From NCBI RefSeq assembly GCF_001651875.1, contig NZ_LNQB01000068.1:1-64000 (forward strand): a stretch of 64,000 nucleotides of DNA. Direction: 5' to 3'. The notes below the pieces were generated by a model. That model saw only the letters and a list, made by a program, of their open reading frames with translations, did no database searches and was not told where the DNA came from. Made by a program: the position numbers and the translations under genes. The number at the start of each line of letters is the position of its first letter. The first letter of the stretch is position 1. Shown here piece after piece: positions 45,754-53,479 of this stretch. The DNA is from Sinorhizobium saheli. GTDB taxonomy: Bacteria > Pseudomonadota > Alphaproteobacteria > Rhizobiales > Rhizobiaceae.

Positions 45754-46122
45754 CTACGCCGACTTGCGGATCAGGGGTTTTTCTTCTGCGGCACTCGCGT
45801 CTTCGCCGTAGATCTCGGAGAGGGCGCCCAAAATCTTCATGACCGCGTCAGAGGAGCTCGAATAATAGATCGTCTGCGCGTCACGACGGGTGCTGACCAG
45901 ATTCTGGGCACGCAGTTTCGAAAGGTGCTGGGAAAGAGCCGACTGGCTCAGCCCGACCTTGTTGGCCAATGCACCGACGGCCATCTCCTCCTTGACCAGC
46001 GAGTCGAGGATGAGCAGGCGCTTCGGATTTGCCATGGCCGAAAGGAAACCGGCTGCTATCTCGGCTTCCTCGTGTTTTTCTGGCGAGAGAGGCTGCATCG
46101 CGTGCTCCATGCGAAGATTCAT
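45754..46122 (-). CDS. nolR: NolR, ArsR-family nodulation regulator
   Basis: This 122-aa winged-helix protein matches rhizobial NolR as I recall it: MNLRMEHAMQPLSPEKHEE at the start, AAGFLSAMANPKRLLILDSL, the recognition helix VGLSQSALSQHLSKLRAQNLV, and a wing with TRRDAQTIYYSSSSDAV. NolR represses nod genes, its own gene and other loci in Sinorhizobium. The start at 46122 gives the known length. A perfect match to the NolR box, ATTAG-N9-AT, lies 32 bases upstream of the start codon. The gene is intact here, unlike in S. meliloti 1021, where it is reported to be mutated. Confidence 0.88.
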   Translation of the reverse strand: MNLRMEHAMQPLSPEKHEEAEIAAGFLSAMANPKRLLILDSLVKEEMAVGALANKVGLSQSALSQHLSKLRAQNLVSTRRDAQTIYYSSSSDAVMKILGALSEIYGEDASAAEEKPLIRKSA

Positions 46123-46153
46123 CACACGTAGTTATGTTTGACGAAGGACGATA

Positions 46154-46169
46154 ATTAGCCGTGATGCAT
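46154..46169 (-). promoter_or_regulatory. NolR box upstream of nolR
   Basis: ATTAGCCGTGATGCAT reads ATTAG, nine bases, AT. This fits the published NolR consensus (A/T)TTAG-N9-A(T/A). Its place 32 bases before the nolR start codon is right for autorepression. Confidence 0.7.
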
Positions 46170-46216
46170 AAAAGGGCAACCACCCACTGCAAGAAATGGG
46201 GGTAGGTAGATGCGGT

Positions 46217-46960
46217 TTAACCGTAAAGTTTTTTCAAAATTGGCCGTAACTCGGCCACATCGCGGATCGGCGTTTCGAATTCGAGGCGCTTGAGCTGCTC
46301 GCCGTCCGAGAGGTCGAGACCCGCCGCATCGATGCCGACGATTCGCCAGTCGCCCTCCCGTGCCTTGCAATGAGTCGTTGCATAGAACTGCACCGCGTCG
46401 AGATGATCGGTGTTCATGTGCTCGATTGCGCTGGCTTCCATTTCGGCCAATGCGGAGAGCGCCGGGGAGTCGACGGCGAGATCTTCGGCCGCCAAGGCAT
46501 AGGCGCGCCCGAAGCCGCCGTTCAGGCTTGCGCGCAGCGGATTGAGGCGGAAGAAGCCGAAATCGGGGAAATCGATGTAGAGCGCGGCCTTCGAATGCCG
46601 GCGGAGGAAACGCTCGCGAATGCGGACATGGGTCGCGGAGTCACGCGCCACCTCCTCGGCGTCGCACTGAACGGTCAGCCGCGGATGGGCGAGCGGATCG
46701 CCCTTTCCCGGTTCGCCGGTCAGAAGGGAGGCGCGGCTGTCGGCGAGGAGCGCCCGGGTGTGCGTCGACAGCCGCGAGACGAGGATTACCGGCGCTCCGT
46801 CGACGTCGAAGCCGATGAGTACACGGCTGACGAAGGGGAAGCCGCCGCTGTCGGGCTCGATGGCGGCAAGCGCGCCGCTTCTTGCCGAACGCAGCAGCAT
46901 GCGCGCGAGCTTGCGGGCCTCGTCATCGGTCTCGCGCAGGACGTTCTGTTTCTCGCTCAT
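46217..46960 (-). CDS. HugZ-like pyridoxamine-phosphate-oxidase-fold protein (with DUF2470)
   Basis: This 247-aa protein has an N-terminal split-barrel flavin-like domain (ARMLLRSARSGALAAIEPD, FPFVSRVLIGFDVDG, PLAHPRLTVQCDAEEV) and a C-terminal DUF2470 domain with EHMNTDHLDAVQFYA, whose His residues are typical of haem-binding HugZ/HutZ proteins. Such proteins help degrade or handle haem. It is the only gene here that may be linked with the iron-regulated TonB receptor at the right edge. ATG at 46960. It is divergent from nothing and shares the minus strand with nolR, 95 bases upstream of it. Confidence 0.83.
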   Translation of the reverse strand: MSEKQNVLRETDDEARKLARMLLRSARSGALAAIEPDSGGFPFVSRVLIGFDVDGAPVILVSRLSTHTRALLADSRASLLTGEPGKGDPLAHPRLTVQCDAEEVARDSATHVRIRERFLRRHSKAALYIDFPDFGFFRLNPLRASLNGGFGRAYALAAEDLAVDSPALSALAEMEASAIEHMNTDHLDAVQFYATTHCKAREGDWRIVGIDAAGLDLSDGEQLKRLEFETPIRDVAELRPILKKLYG

Positions 46961-47006
46961 GGTTCGCCTCCTCGCGCCGGATATCGTTTCCTTGCCGCTC
47001 CAAAAC

Positions 47007-47039
47007 AAAAAGCCTGGAGCGACCGCTCCAGGCTTTTTT
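47007..47039 (-). terminator. Bidirectional Rho-independent terminator after choV
   Basis: A perfect 10-bp stem AGCCTGGAGC/GCTCCAGGCT (47011-47034) with a 4-base loop is flanked by five A on one side and six T on the other. It would therefore work on both strands. It lies 20 bases after the choV stop and ends the choXWV transcript. Confidence 0.85.
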
Positions 47040-47059
47040 GAACCGTGCGGCGTGCCGCG

Positions 47060-48106
47060 TCAATTTTTGCTGCGATGGCGCGTCAGCCCTTCGACGATGT
47101 TCTGCGCGTCGATCGTGCCGACTACCGAGCCGTTATCGACGACGCCGATGCTGCCGGGCTGGCGGGACATGGCGTCGAGGATATCGACGAGCGGCGTCGT
47201 CGGCTTGGCGGTCGCCGTCACGCCGGCGCCGGCCGCCCGCTCGACGCCGGTGGCCATCACGTCCTTCGCCGTCAGCATGGTGATCGGGTTCATGTGCTGG
47301 ACGAAATCGGCCACGTACTGGTTGGCCGGGTTCTTGACGATCTCCTGCGGTGTTCCGCACTGGATGATGCGTCCGCCCTCCATGATGGCGATTCGGTTGC
47401 CGATGCGGAAGGCCTCGTCGAGGTCGTGGCTGACGAAGATGATCGTCTTTTTCAGCCGCCGCTGGAATTCGAGCAGCTCGTCCTGCAGGCGCGTGCGGAT
47501 CAGGGGATCGAGCGCGGAGAACGGCTCGTCCATCAGCAGGATGGGGGCGCCGGTGGCAAAGGCGCGGGCGAGGCCGACGCGCTGCTGCATGCCGCCCGAA
47601 AGCTCGTTGACCTTGCGCTCGGCCCATTTCGTCAGGTTGACGAGCTCGAGCTGCTCGCCGACGAGCTTTTTCCTTTCCGCTTCCGGAACGCCGGCGAGCT
47701 CCAGTCCGAAACCGACATTGTCCGCGACCGTGCGCCACGGCAGGAGCGCGAACTGCTGGAACACCATCGAGACCGTGTGCATGCGGAAATCGCGCAGGGA
47801 CTTCGCGTTGCAGCGATAGGGATTGAGCGATCCGCCCGCGGTCTTCACCTCGACTTCGCCGCGTACCACCGGGGCCAGGCCGTTGACGGCCCTCAGCAGC
47901 GTCGATTTGCCGGAGCCGGAGAGCCCCATCAGGACGAGGATCTCGCCCTCGTGGATCGACAGCGACGCGCCGGCGACGCCCAGCACCAGGCCGGTGGCGG
48001 CGCCGATCTCGTCGCGGGTCTTGCCCTGGTCGACCATCTGCAGGGCGGTCTGCGGGTTCTTGCCGAAGATGATGTCGACATTCTTGAAAACGACGGCGTC
48101 TGTCAT
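47060..48106 (-). CDS. choV: Choline ABC transporter, ATP-binding protein
   Basis: This 348-aa ATPase drives choline uptake. Walker A is LMGLSGSGKSTLLRAVNGL, the signature NELSGGMQQRVGLARAFA, Walker B ILLMDEPFSALDPLIR, and the switch His is in FVSHDLDEAF. The C-terminal 70 residues form a CBS-like domain (DVMATGVERAAG, GSIGVVDNGSVVGTID), as in osmoregulated or choline ABC ATPases. It has a Q-loop with FQQFALLPWRTV. Its start overlaps the choW stop by four bases. A strong terminator follows. Confidence 0.94.
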   Translation of the reverse strand: MTDAVVFKNVDIIFGKNPQTALQMVDQGKTRDEIGAATGLVLGVAGASLSIHEGEILVLMGLSGSGKSTLLRAVNGLAPVVRGEVEVKTAGGSLNPYRCNAKSLRDFRMHTVSMVFQQFALLPWRTVADNVGFGLELAGVPEAERKKLVGEQLELVNLTKWAERKVNELSGGMQQRVGLARAFATGAPILLMDEPFSALDPLIRTRLQDELLEFQRRLKKTIIFVSHDLDEAFRIGNRIAIMEGGRIIQCGTPQEIVKNPANQYVADFVQHMNPITMLTAKDVMATGVERAAGAGVTATAKPTTPLVDILDAMSRQPGSIGVVDNGSVVGTIDAQNIVEGLTRHRSKN

Positions 48107-48948
48107 GCGCCTTCTCCTTCATCGGACGTGCGGAACAGACGGTCGAGAACGATGGCAAGGATGACGATGCAGAGTCCGGATTCGAAGCCCTTGGCGATGT
48201 TGACCGTGTTCAGCGCCCTGAGGACAGGCACGCCGAGACCGTCTGCACCGACGAGCGCGGCGATGACCACCATCGACAGCGACAGCATGATCGTCTGGGT
48301 GAGACCGGCCATGATCTGCGGCATCGCGAAAGGCAGTTCCACTTTTCGCAGCACCTGCCACGGGGTGGCGCCAAAGGATTCGGCCGCCTCGACGAGCGAC
48401 GGCGGCGTCGAGATGATGCCAAGGCGCGTCAGGCGGATGGGTGCGGGAATGGCGAAGATGACCGTTGCGATCAGCCCGGGCACCATGCCGAGGCCGAAAA
48501 GGATCAGCGCCGGAATGAGATAGACGAAGGTGGGGATCGTCTGCATGAGATCGAGGATCGGGCGCATGATCGAGTAGATCCAGGCGCGCCGCGCGGCAGC
48601 GATGCCGAGCGGTACGCCGACGGCCATGCTGACGAAGGTCGCAGCGAGCACGAGGGCCAGCGTCTCCGTCGTTTCCTGCCAATAGCCCTGATTGACGATC
48701 AGGAGCAAACCAAGACAGGTGAAGAGGGCGATGCCGATCGAGCGGCGGAACCACCATGCAAGCGCAGTGACCAGCGCGATGACGACAAGGGGATGCGGCG
48801 CCTGGAGGATGTAGAGCAGGACGGAGATGATCGCCGAGAGCAGATTTGCGAGCTGGTCGAAGAACAGCGCGAAGTTCGTCGTCAGCCAGTCGACGAACGC
48901 CTTGGCCCAGCCGCCGATGGGGATGCGGTTTTCAGTCAGAAATTCCAC
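48103..48948 (-). CDS. choW: Choline ABC transporter, permease
   Basis: This 281-aa inner-membrane permease has about six to seven helices and the EAA-like loop SLVEAAESFGATPWQVLRKVELPFAMPQIM-type segment (EAAESFGATPWQVLRKVELP). A GTG at 48948, 8 bases after AGAGGG, gives (M)EFLTENRIPIGGW, matching other ChoW proteins; the frame goes on to a TTG at 48975 without a good site. It pairs with ChoV (four-base overlap) and with the binding protein ChoX encoded 190 bases upstream. A short repeat of the GCAGCGACC family lies between choW and choX. Confidence 0.93.
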   Translation of the reverse strand: MEFLTENRIPIGGWAKAFVDWLTTNFALFFDQLANLLSAIISVLLYILQAPHPLVVIALVTALAWWFRRSIGIALFTCLGLLLIVNQGYWQETTETLALVLAATFVSMAVGVPLGIAAARRAWIYSIMRPILDLMQTIPTFVYLIPALILFGLGMVPGLIATVIFAIPAPIRLTRLGIISTPPSLVEAAESFGATPWQVLRKVELPFAMPQIMAGLTQTIMLSLSMVVIAALVGADGLGVPVLRALNTVNIAKGFESGLCIVILAIVLDRLFRTSDEGEGA

Positions 48949-49068
48949 GAACTGGATCCCTCTTGTCAGGGTCAAACATTGATCGCATGACGCGGTGAAG
49001 GAAGGCGGAGGGATTCCCCGCCTCTATCCGCAGGCTCTCCTGAAGTCGTCGCCGACTCAAGCAAGCCA

Positions 49069-49134
49069 TGCGCCAATTCAGAGCGCGACAGCGACCTTTG
49101 CGCGGGCCTTTGGAGGCGCGCCGGCGCCGCGGTC
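49069..49134. repeat. GCAGCGACC-type repeat between choX and choW
   Basis: GCCATGCGCCAATTCAGAGC, GACAGCGACCTTTGCGCGGG and GGAGGCGCGCCGGCGCCGCG follow the family order. It ends two bases from the choX stop codon, inside the cho operon, and might lower expression of the downstream membrane genes relative to choX. Confidence 0.62.
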
Positions 49135-49136
49135 GA

Positions 49137-50099
49137 TCAGAGACCGAGGGCCGTCTTCACTGCGGCAAGGCCGTCGCCGCCGTCCTTGGTGGTAACGCCT
49201 GCGAGCCAAGGTTCGACGGCGGACGGATTATCCTTGAGCCAGGCCGCAGCCGCCTTTTCCGGGTCTTCGCCGTCGTTCAGGATCTTGCCCATGATCTCGT
49301 TCTCCATCGGGAGCGAGAACTTCATGTTCTTGAGCAGGGCGCCGACATTCGGGCATTCGGTCGTATAGCCGGCACGCACGTTGGTGTAGACCGTGGCACC
49401 GCCGTAGTTCGGGCCAAAAATGTCGTCGCCGCCGGAAAGATAGGTGAGCTTGAAGTTGGCGTTCATCGGATGCGGCTCCCATCCGAGGAAGACGATCGGC
49501 TCGCCGCCCTTCTCGGCACGCGCCACCTGCGCGAGCATGCCCTGCTCGGAGGACTCGACGACCTCGAAGCCCTTGAGATCGAAGGTGCCCTTCTCGACCA
49601 TGTCGATGATCAGACGGTTGCCGTCATTGCCGGGTTCGATCCCGTAGATCTTGCCGCCGAGCTCGTCCTTGTGGCCAGCGATGTCCTTGAAGTCCTTGAT
49701 GCCGAGCTCGGCACCCTTGGCATTGGTCGCGAGCGTGTACTTCGCGCCCTCGAGGTTCTCGCGCACCGTTTCGACCGACTTGTCGTCGCGATAGGGCGCG
49801 ATGTCGGCTTCCATCGTCGGCATCCAGTTGCCGAGGAAGACGTCGATATCCTTGTTCTTCAAGGACGTATAGGTGACCGGAACCGACAGGACCTTCACGT
49901 CCGTCTGGTAGCCGAGCGCCTTGAGGATGGTCGTCGCGGTCGCGGTCGTGGCGGTGATGTCCGTCCAACCGACATCGGAGAAGCGGACGGTGCCGCAGCT
50001 TTCCGGCTCGGCCGCAAGCGCGCTGCCTGCGGTGAGCGCTGCCATGCAAACGGCGCCCGCCAGCATGAACTTGAGAGAATAGGTCCTTATCATCGTCAT
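49137..50099 (-). CDS. choX: Choline ABC transporter, periplasmic binding protein
   Basis: This 320-aa protein has a Sec signal peptide (MLAGAVCMAALTAGSALAA then EPES) and binds choline, with lower affinity for acetylcholine in the S. meliloti protein. Aromatic ligand-box residues are visible in FSDVGWTDITA, VFLGNWMPTMEADIAPYR, FLGWEPHPMNANFKLTYL and GPNYGGATVYTNVRAGY. It is the first gene of choXWV. ATG at 50099 or 50093. Upstream 280 bases separate it from tdk on the other strand and contain no gene; a BetI-type site could not be identified with confidence. Confidence 0.95.
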   Translation of the reverse strand: MTMIRTYSLKFMLAGAVCMAALTAGSALAAEPESCGTVRFSDVGWTDITATTATATTILKALGYQTDVKVLSVPVTYTSLKNKDIDVFLGNWMPTMEADIAPYRDDKSVETVRENLEGAKYTLATNAKGAELGIKDFKDIAGHKDELGGKIYGIEPGNDGNRLIIDMVEKGTFDLKGFEVVESSEQGMLAQVARAEKGGEPIVFLGWEPHPMNANFKLTYLSGGDDIFGPNYGGATVYTNVRAGYTTECPNVGALLKNMKFSLPMENEIMGKILNDGEDPEKAAAAWLKDNPSAVEPWLAGVTTKDGGDGLAAVKTALGL

Positions 50100-50379
50100 C
50101 GTTCCCCTGCGTCAGTTGTTTTTTTAGCCAAACACCAATGAAGCCCGAATTCAAGCGCCTTGGCGTCGACGGCAGTGTATTGCCTCATTACATTAAGGGG
50201 GCGCACAGAGCGACGCGGAATGTCGCAATGGCAGCTAAAAAGGACGCGGCGCGGCCATGCGACGGCCATGGCGGCGGTTCGCGGGGCGCCTGCGAAATTC
50301 TGTGGGTCGCGCCGCCATGCTCTGGCCATTCGTCGCCGGCCTCGTCATGTAGCGCCATGCGATTCCGGAGACGGGGACA

Positions 50380-50967
50380 ATGGCCAAGCTCTACTTCAGC
50401 TATGCGACGATGAATGCGGGCAAGAGCACGCTGCTCCTGCAGGCCGCCTACAACTATCAGGAGCGCGGCATGCGCGTCGTCATGCTGATCGCCGCCTTCG
50501 ACGACCGCGCCGGCACGGGCCGCATCGCGTCGCGCATCGGCCTCGAATCGGAGGCGATTCCCTTCCACGCGAAGGACGATCTCTACGGGCTCATCGAGCG
50601 CCTGACCGGCGACGGCTCCGGCGAAATCGCCTGCGTCTTCGTGGACGAGGCGCAGTTCCTCGGCGAGGAGCAGGTCTAGCAGCTTGCCCGCGTCGCCGAT
50701 CGCCTCGGCATCCCGGTGATGGCCTATGGCTTGCGCACCGATTTCCAGGGCAAGCTCTTTCCGGGCTCGATGGCGCTTCTGGCGCTTGCGGACGAATTGC
50801 GCGAGGTCAGGACGATCTGCCATTGCGGGCGCAAGGCGACGATGGTCGTGCGCCTCGACGGCGACGGCAAGGTCGTGCGCGAGGGAGCGCAGGTGGATGT
50901 CGGCGGCAATGAAAAGTACGTCTCCTATTGCCGGCGCCACTGGGAAGAGCGGATTCGCAAGGGCTGA
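50380..50967 (+). pseudogene. tdk: Thymidine kinase, interrupted by an in-frame TAG
   Basis: The frame begins MAKLYFSYATMNAGKSTLLLQ (P-loop) and reaches the catalytic Glu in VFVDEAQFLGEEQV. A TAG stop then stands at codon 100 (50677-50679), and the same frame runs on with [22 protein letters not shown], the substrate lasso region and zinc cysteines ICHCGRK and SYCRRH to 50967. Homologues have an aromatic residue at this place (Tyr in E. coli, Trp in rhizobia as I recall), so a single TGG to TAG change explains it. The enzyme makes dTMP from thymidine. The truncated product lacks the lasso and the zinc site and should be inactive. Confidence 0.9.
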
Positions 50968-51178
50968 CCATCGCCGGCCGCGCCGGCGGCGACGCCGTCG
51001 CACCTTGAATTTGCTGCATGCCGCCCGAAACCGCCGAACCGTTTCGGGCCGTATGCGTTTAAGCGAAAAAGCCGGCGCGCCACCTTGTCGTTATCCTGTA
51101 AACACCCTTTATATAACTGCAATCGAGGGCTGAATAATCCGGCGCGCACATGCTTGCCCGGACGGAGGGAGAAATCGA

Positions 51179-52267
51179 ATGGCGACGCTTCAGAATTTTG
51201 ACGCGGAAATCGAGAAGACGCGCGGCGTCGTTGACCAGATGCGCAGCAAGCTGGAGCAGTCCGGCGTCGTCCTCGAACAGTTCGCCAAGGCCGACACGAA
51301 GCTCGGCGACGTCAATTTCGATATCGAGAACGCCCGCATCCAGGACGTGATCAGCCAGCAGAAGGTGATGGAAGCCAACATTGCCGATCTCATCATCGGG
51401 CTGGAGGACGCGACCAATGTCTTCGGCGCCGAATTCGAAAGCATGAAGAGCTATACCGGCTACGAGAAGTTCATCGGCATCTTCTCCAAGCAGGCGATGC
51501 AGCGGATGCGCACCGATCGCGTCCGAAACATGTCGCTCGCCGGCAACCTGCAGGAACTGCTCTCCAAGTCCGACACCATCGTCGGCATCCTCAAGGAGCA
51601 GCGGTCGATCCTCGACCAGCGCTACAAGACCTCCGAACAGAGCCTCATCCAGGTGATCGAGCGGCGCAAGGGCACCATGGCGGCGCTCGAGGAGACGCAG
51701 AAGCGTATCGAGGAACTCAATCCGCTGCTGCTCGACATCGAGAACCGGATCGCCGCCTCGACCGACCAGATGACCCGCACCGGACTCGAAGCCGAGCGTT
51801 CGCAGCTTGCCACCGAGTATAACGAGAAGCAGGCGAAGGAGCAGGAGCTGCTCGCCGAGAGCCAGACGCTCGAGCGCTACACGGCGATGTTCCAGACCTT
51901 CGTCGATTCGCTCAACAACCAGATCGCCGCCCAGAACACGCTGATCAACAAGCTGACCATCGACACCGAGCAGCGCATCGTCCTCTACAAGGCGCTCGAG
52001 GACTCGCTGAAGACGGCGGCGCAGCAGGACGTTGCCCACAAGATCAACACGCTCGGCAGCCAGGTCGACACGGCCGCCGAGGAGACGATGGCGGGGATCG
52101 GCGCCGCCGCGCAGCGCCATATCGGCGACCTCTTGGAAATGCATGAAAAGAACATGCTTGCGACGCAGGATATCCAGCGGCGCAAGAAGCTCGCCGATGA
52201 CGCCTTTGCCCGTCGCTTCCAGTCGGTGATGGACAAGCACAATGCCGCAAACTACGTGAAGCAGTGA
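51179..52267 (+). CDS. Coiled-coil protein of unknown function, first gene of the AAA ATPase cluster
   Basis: This 362-aa protein is almost wholly helical, with long heptad-like runs such as LEEFAK, RIEELNPLLLDIENRIAAS and NEKQAKEQELLAESQTLERY. It has no signal peptide or membrane helix. A weaker resemblance to TelA/toxic-anion-resistance-type coiled-coil proteins is possible but not convincing. It has ATG at 51179 after GGAGGGAGAAATCGA, and is 60 bases upstream of a second unknown gene, then an AAA ATPase, all on the same strand. A role as scaffold or substrate of the ATPase is inferred from context only. Confidence 0.8.
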   Translation: MATLQNFDAEIEKTRGVVDQMRSKLEQSGVVLEQFAKADTKLGDVNFDIENARIQDVISQQKVMEANIADLIIGLEDATNVFGAEFESMKSYTGYEKFIGIFSKQAMQRMRTDRVRNMSLAGNLQELLSKSDTIVGILKEQRSILDQRYKTSEQSLIQVIERRKGTMAALEETQKRIEELNPLLLDIENRIAASTDQMTRTGLEAERSQLATEYNEKQAKEQELLAESQTLERYTAMFQTFVDSLNNQIAAQNTLINKLTIDTEQRIVLYKALEDSLKTAAQQDVAHKINTLGSQVDTAAEETMAGIGAAAQRHIGDLLEMHEKNMLATQDIQRRKKLADDAFARRFQSVMDKHNAANYVKQ

Positions 52268-52327
52268 TCGGCAAGGCGGCATGACCAGCTTTCCGACCGC
52301 CTTTCGGCATTTGCCGGGAGGACTTGA

Positions 52328-53476
52328 ATGAACACCGCGGTTCCCCCTGCCGTCAGGCAGTATTTCGCCTCCATTCGCGCCGCTTTGGCCGGGCTCGAGC
52401 TCTTCCTCGGCGAGCGCAATTCGCCGCTCTACCGCAACACGGTCGTCGGGGAGGTCATCGTTCCCTTTCTCGCCCGGCTGAAGGCCTCCGTTGCTTGCTG
52501 GGAGAACCGCATCGGCTTCGTCGAGCATTTCCGGATATCGCGTGCGGAAAGCGGATTCCCCGTTTTCCAGAGCGTGCTGGAGCTCGAGAACGACCGGCAG
52601 AGCGCGGAGAAGCGCCTGGCGAACATCCCTGCCGCCGATGCGCTGCGCGAGGAGATGGTGGATTTCATCCTCCGCCAGAAGGCCTTTCCGGAGGCGCTGC
52701 AGGCCCGCATGGCCGAGAGGCTCTATCTCGAGCAGATCGGCAAGGGCGACATCTTCTCGCCGTTCATCCTGCCGGAGACGATCCGGGTCGCCGTCAATCC
52801 GAGGACGATGCGGCCCTATTACGTCGTCTCCTGGGGGGCCTTCGACGGCAGCCAGACCTTGCCCATGGTCTATATGGCGACGATCGAGGATTCCTCGGAA
52901 GACATCGTCCGGATGCTGGTCACCGAAGACGGCAGGCTCAACCCCGACGTGGATATCCCGCTTCCGGTCGGCGGCCTGCTCAATCCGGAGCTTGCGAGCC
53001 GTTTCGACGATTTCGCCTCGAAGAACAGCGCCTATTCGCTGACGCCGGTGACGATCGCCACCAATCTCGACAAGGATTTCCCGGAACTGCACCCGAAGCA
53101 GCTTCGGCGCATCGTGCTCGGACCGTTCTATTCGGCCGGCATCACCGAGAACAATGCGAGGATCAACGAGATCCTCTCCAAGGTGCGCAAGAGCGAAAAT
53201 GCCTGGCTGCTCACCTGGACGGTGCAGGAGGTCTTCTCGAAGGCGGAGCGGCCGGCGAGGCGAGGCTTCTGGTCGACGACGCCGGCGCAGGAGGAATTCC
53301 ATATCGATACCGCCAATCTCGAGGCGGCGCGCATGGGGGTGAGCGCCTACGAGAAGCACGCGCTGGTGCCGCACGACGCCTACCAGGCACTCTATGCCGC
53401 CGGCGAGGCGGGGCAGGTCTTCGGCGATTACAAGGTGCATGTCATTTCCGGCAACCAGGTGGTGAGCGAGGTTTGA
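52328..53476 (+). CDS. Protein of unknown function, 382 aa (AAA ATPase cluster)
   Basis: This soluble protein begins MNTAVPPAVRQYFASIRAAL. It has an N-terminal helical part (to about residue 130) and a C-terminal alpha/beta part with RPYYVVSWGAFDGSQTLPMV, EDSSEDIVRMLVTEDGRLN and LRRIVLGPFYSAGITENN. No catalytic motif of a known family is seen. It ends 3 bases before the AAA ATPase start, so the two are surely co-translated. A partner or adaptor of the ATPase is the natural guess. ATG at 52328 after GGGAGGACTTGA. Confidence 0.82.
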   Translation: MNTAVPPAVRQYFASIRAALAGLELFLGERNSPLYRNTVVGEVIVPFLARLKASVACWENRIGFVEHFRISRAESGFPVFQSVLELENDRQSAEKRLANIPAADALREEMVDFILRQKAFPEALQARMAERLYLEQIGKGDIFSPFILPETIRVAVNPRTMRPYYVVSWGAFDGSQTLPMVYMATIEDSSEDIVRMLVTEDGRLNPDVDIPLPVGGLLNPELASRFDDFASKNSAYSLTPVTIATNLDKDFPELHPKQLRRIVLGPFYSAGITENNARINEILSKVRKSENAWLLTWTVQEVFSKAERPARRGFWSTTPAQEEFHIDTANLEAARMGVSAYEKHALVPHDAYQALYAAGEAGQVFGDYKVHVISGNQVVSEV

Positions 53477-53479
53477 GCC

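Noticed and set aside
50677-50679. Amber codon in tdk as a recoding (pyrrolysine or readthrough) site
   Set aside because: No pyl genes or recoding element were seen, and TGG to TAG is the simpler explanation.
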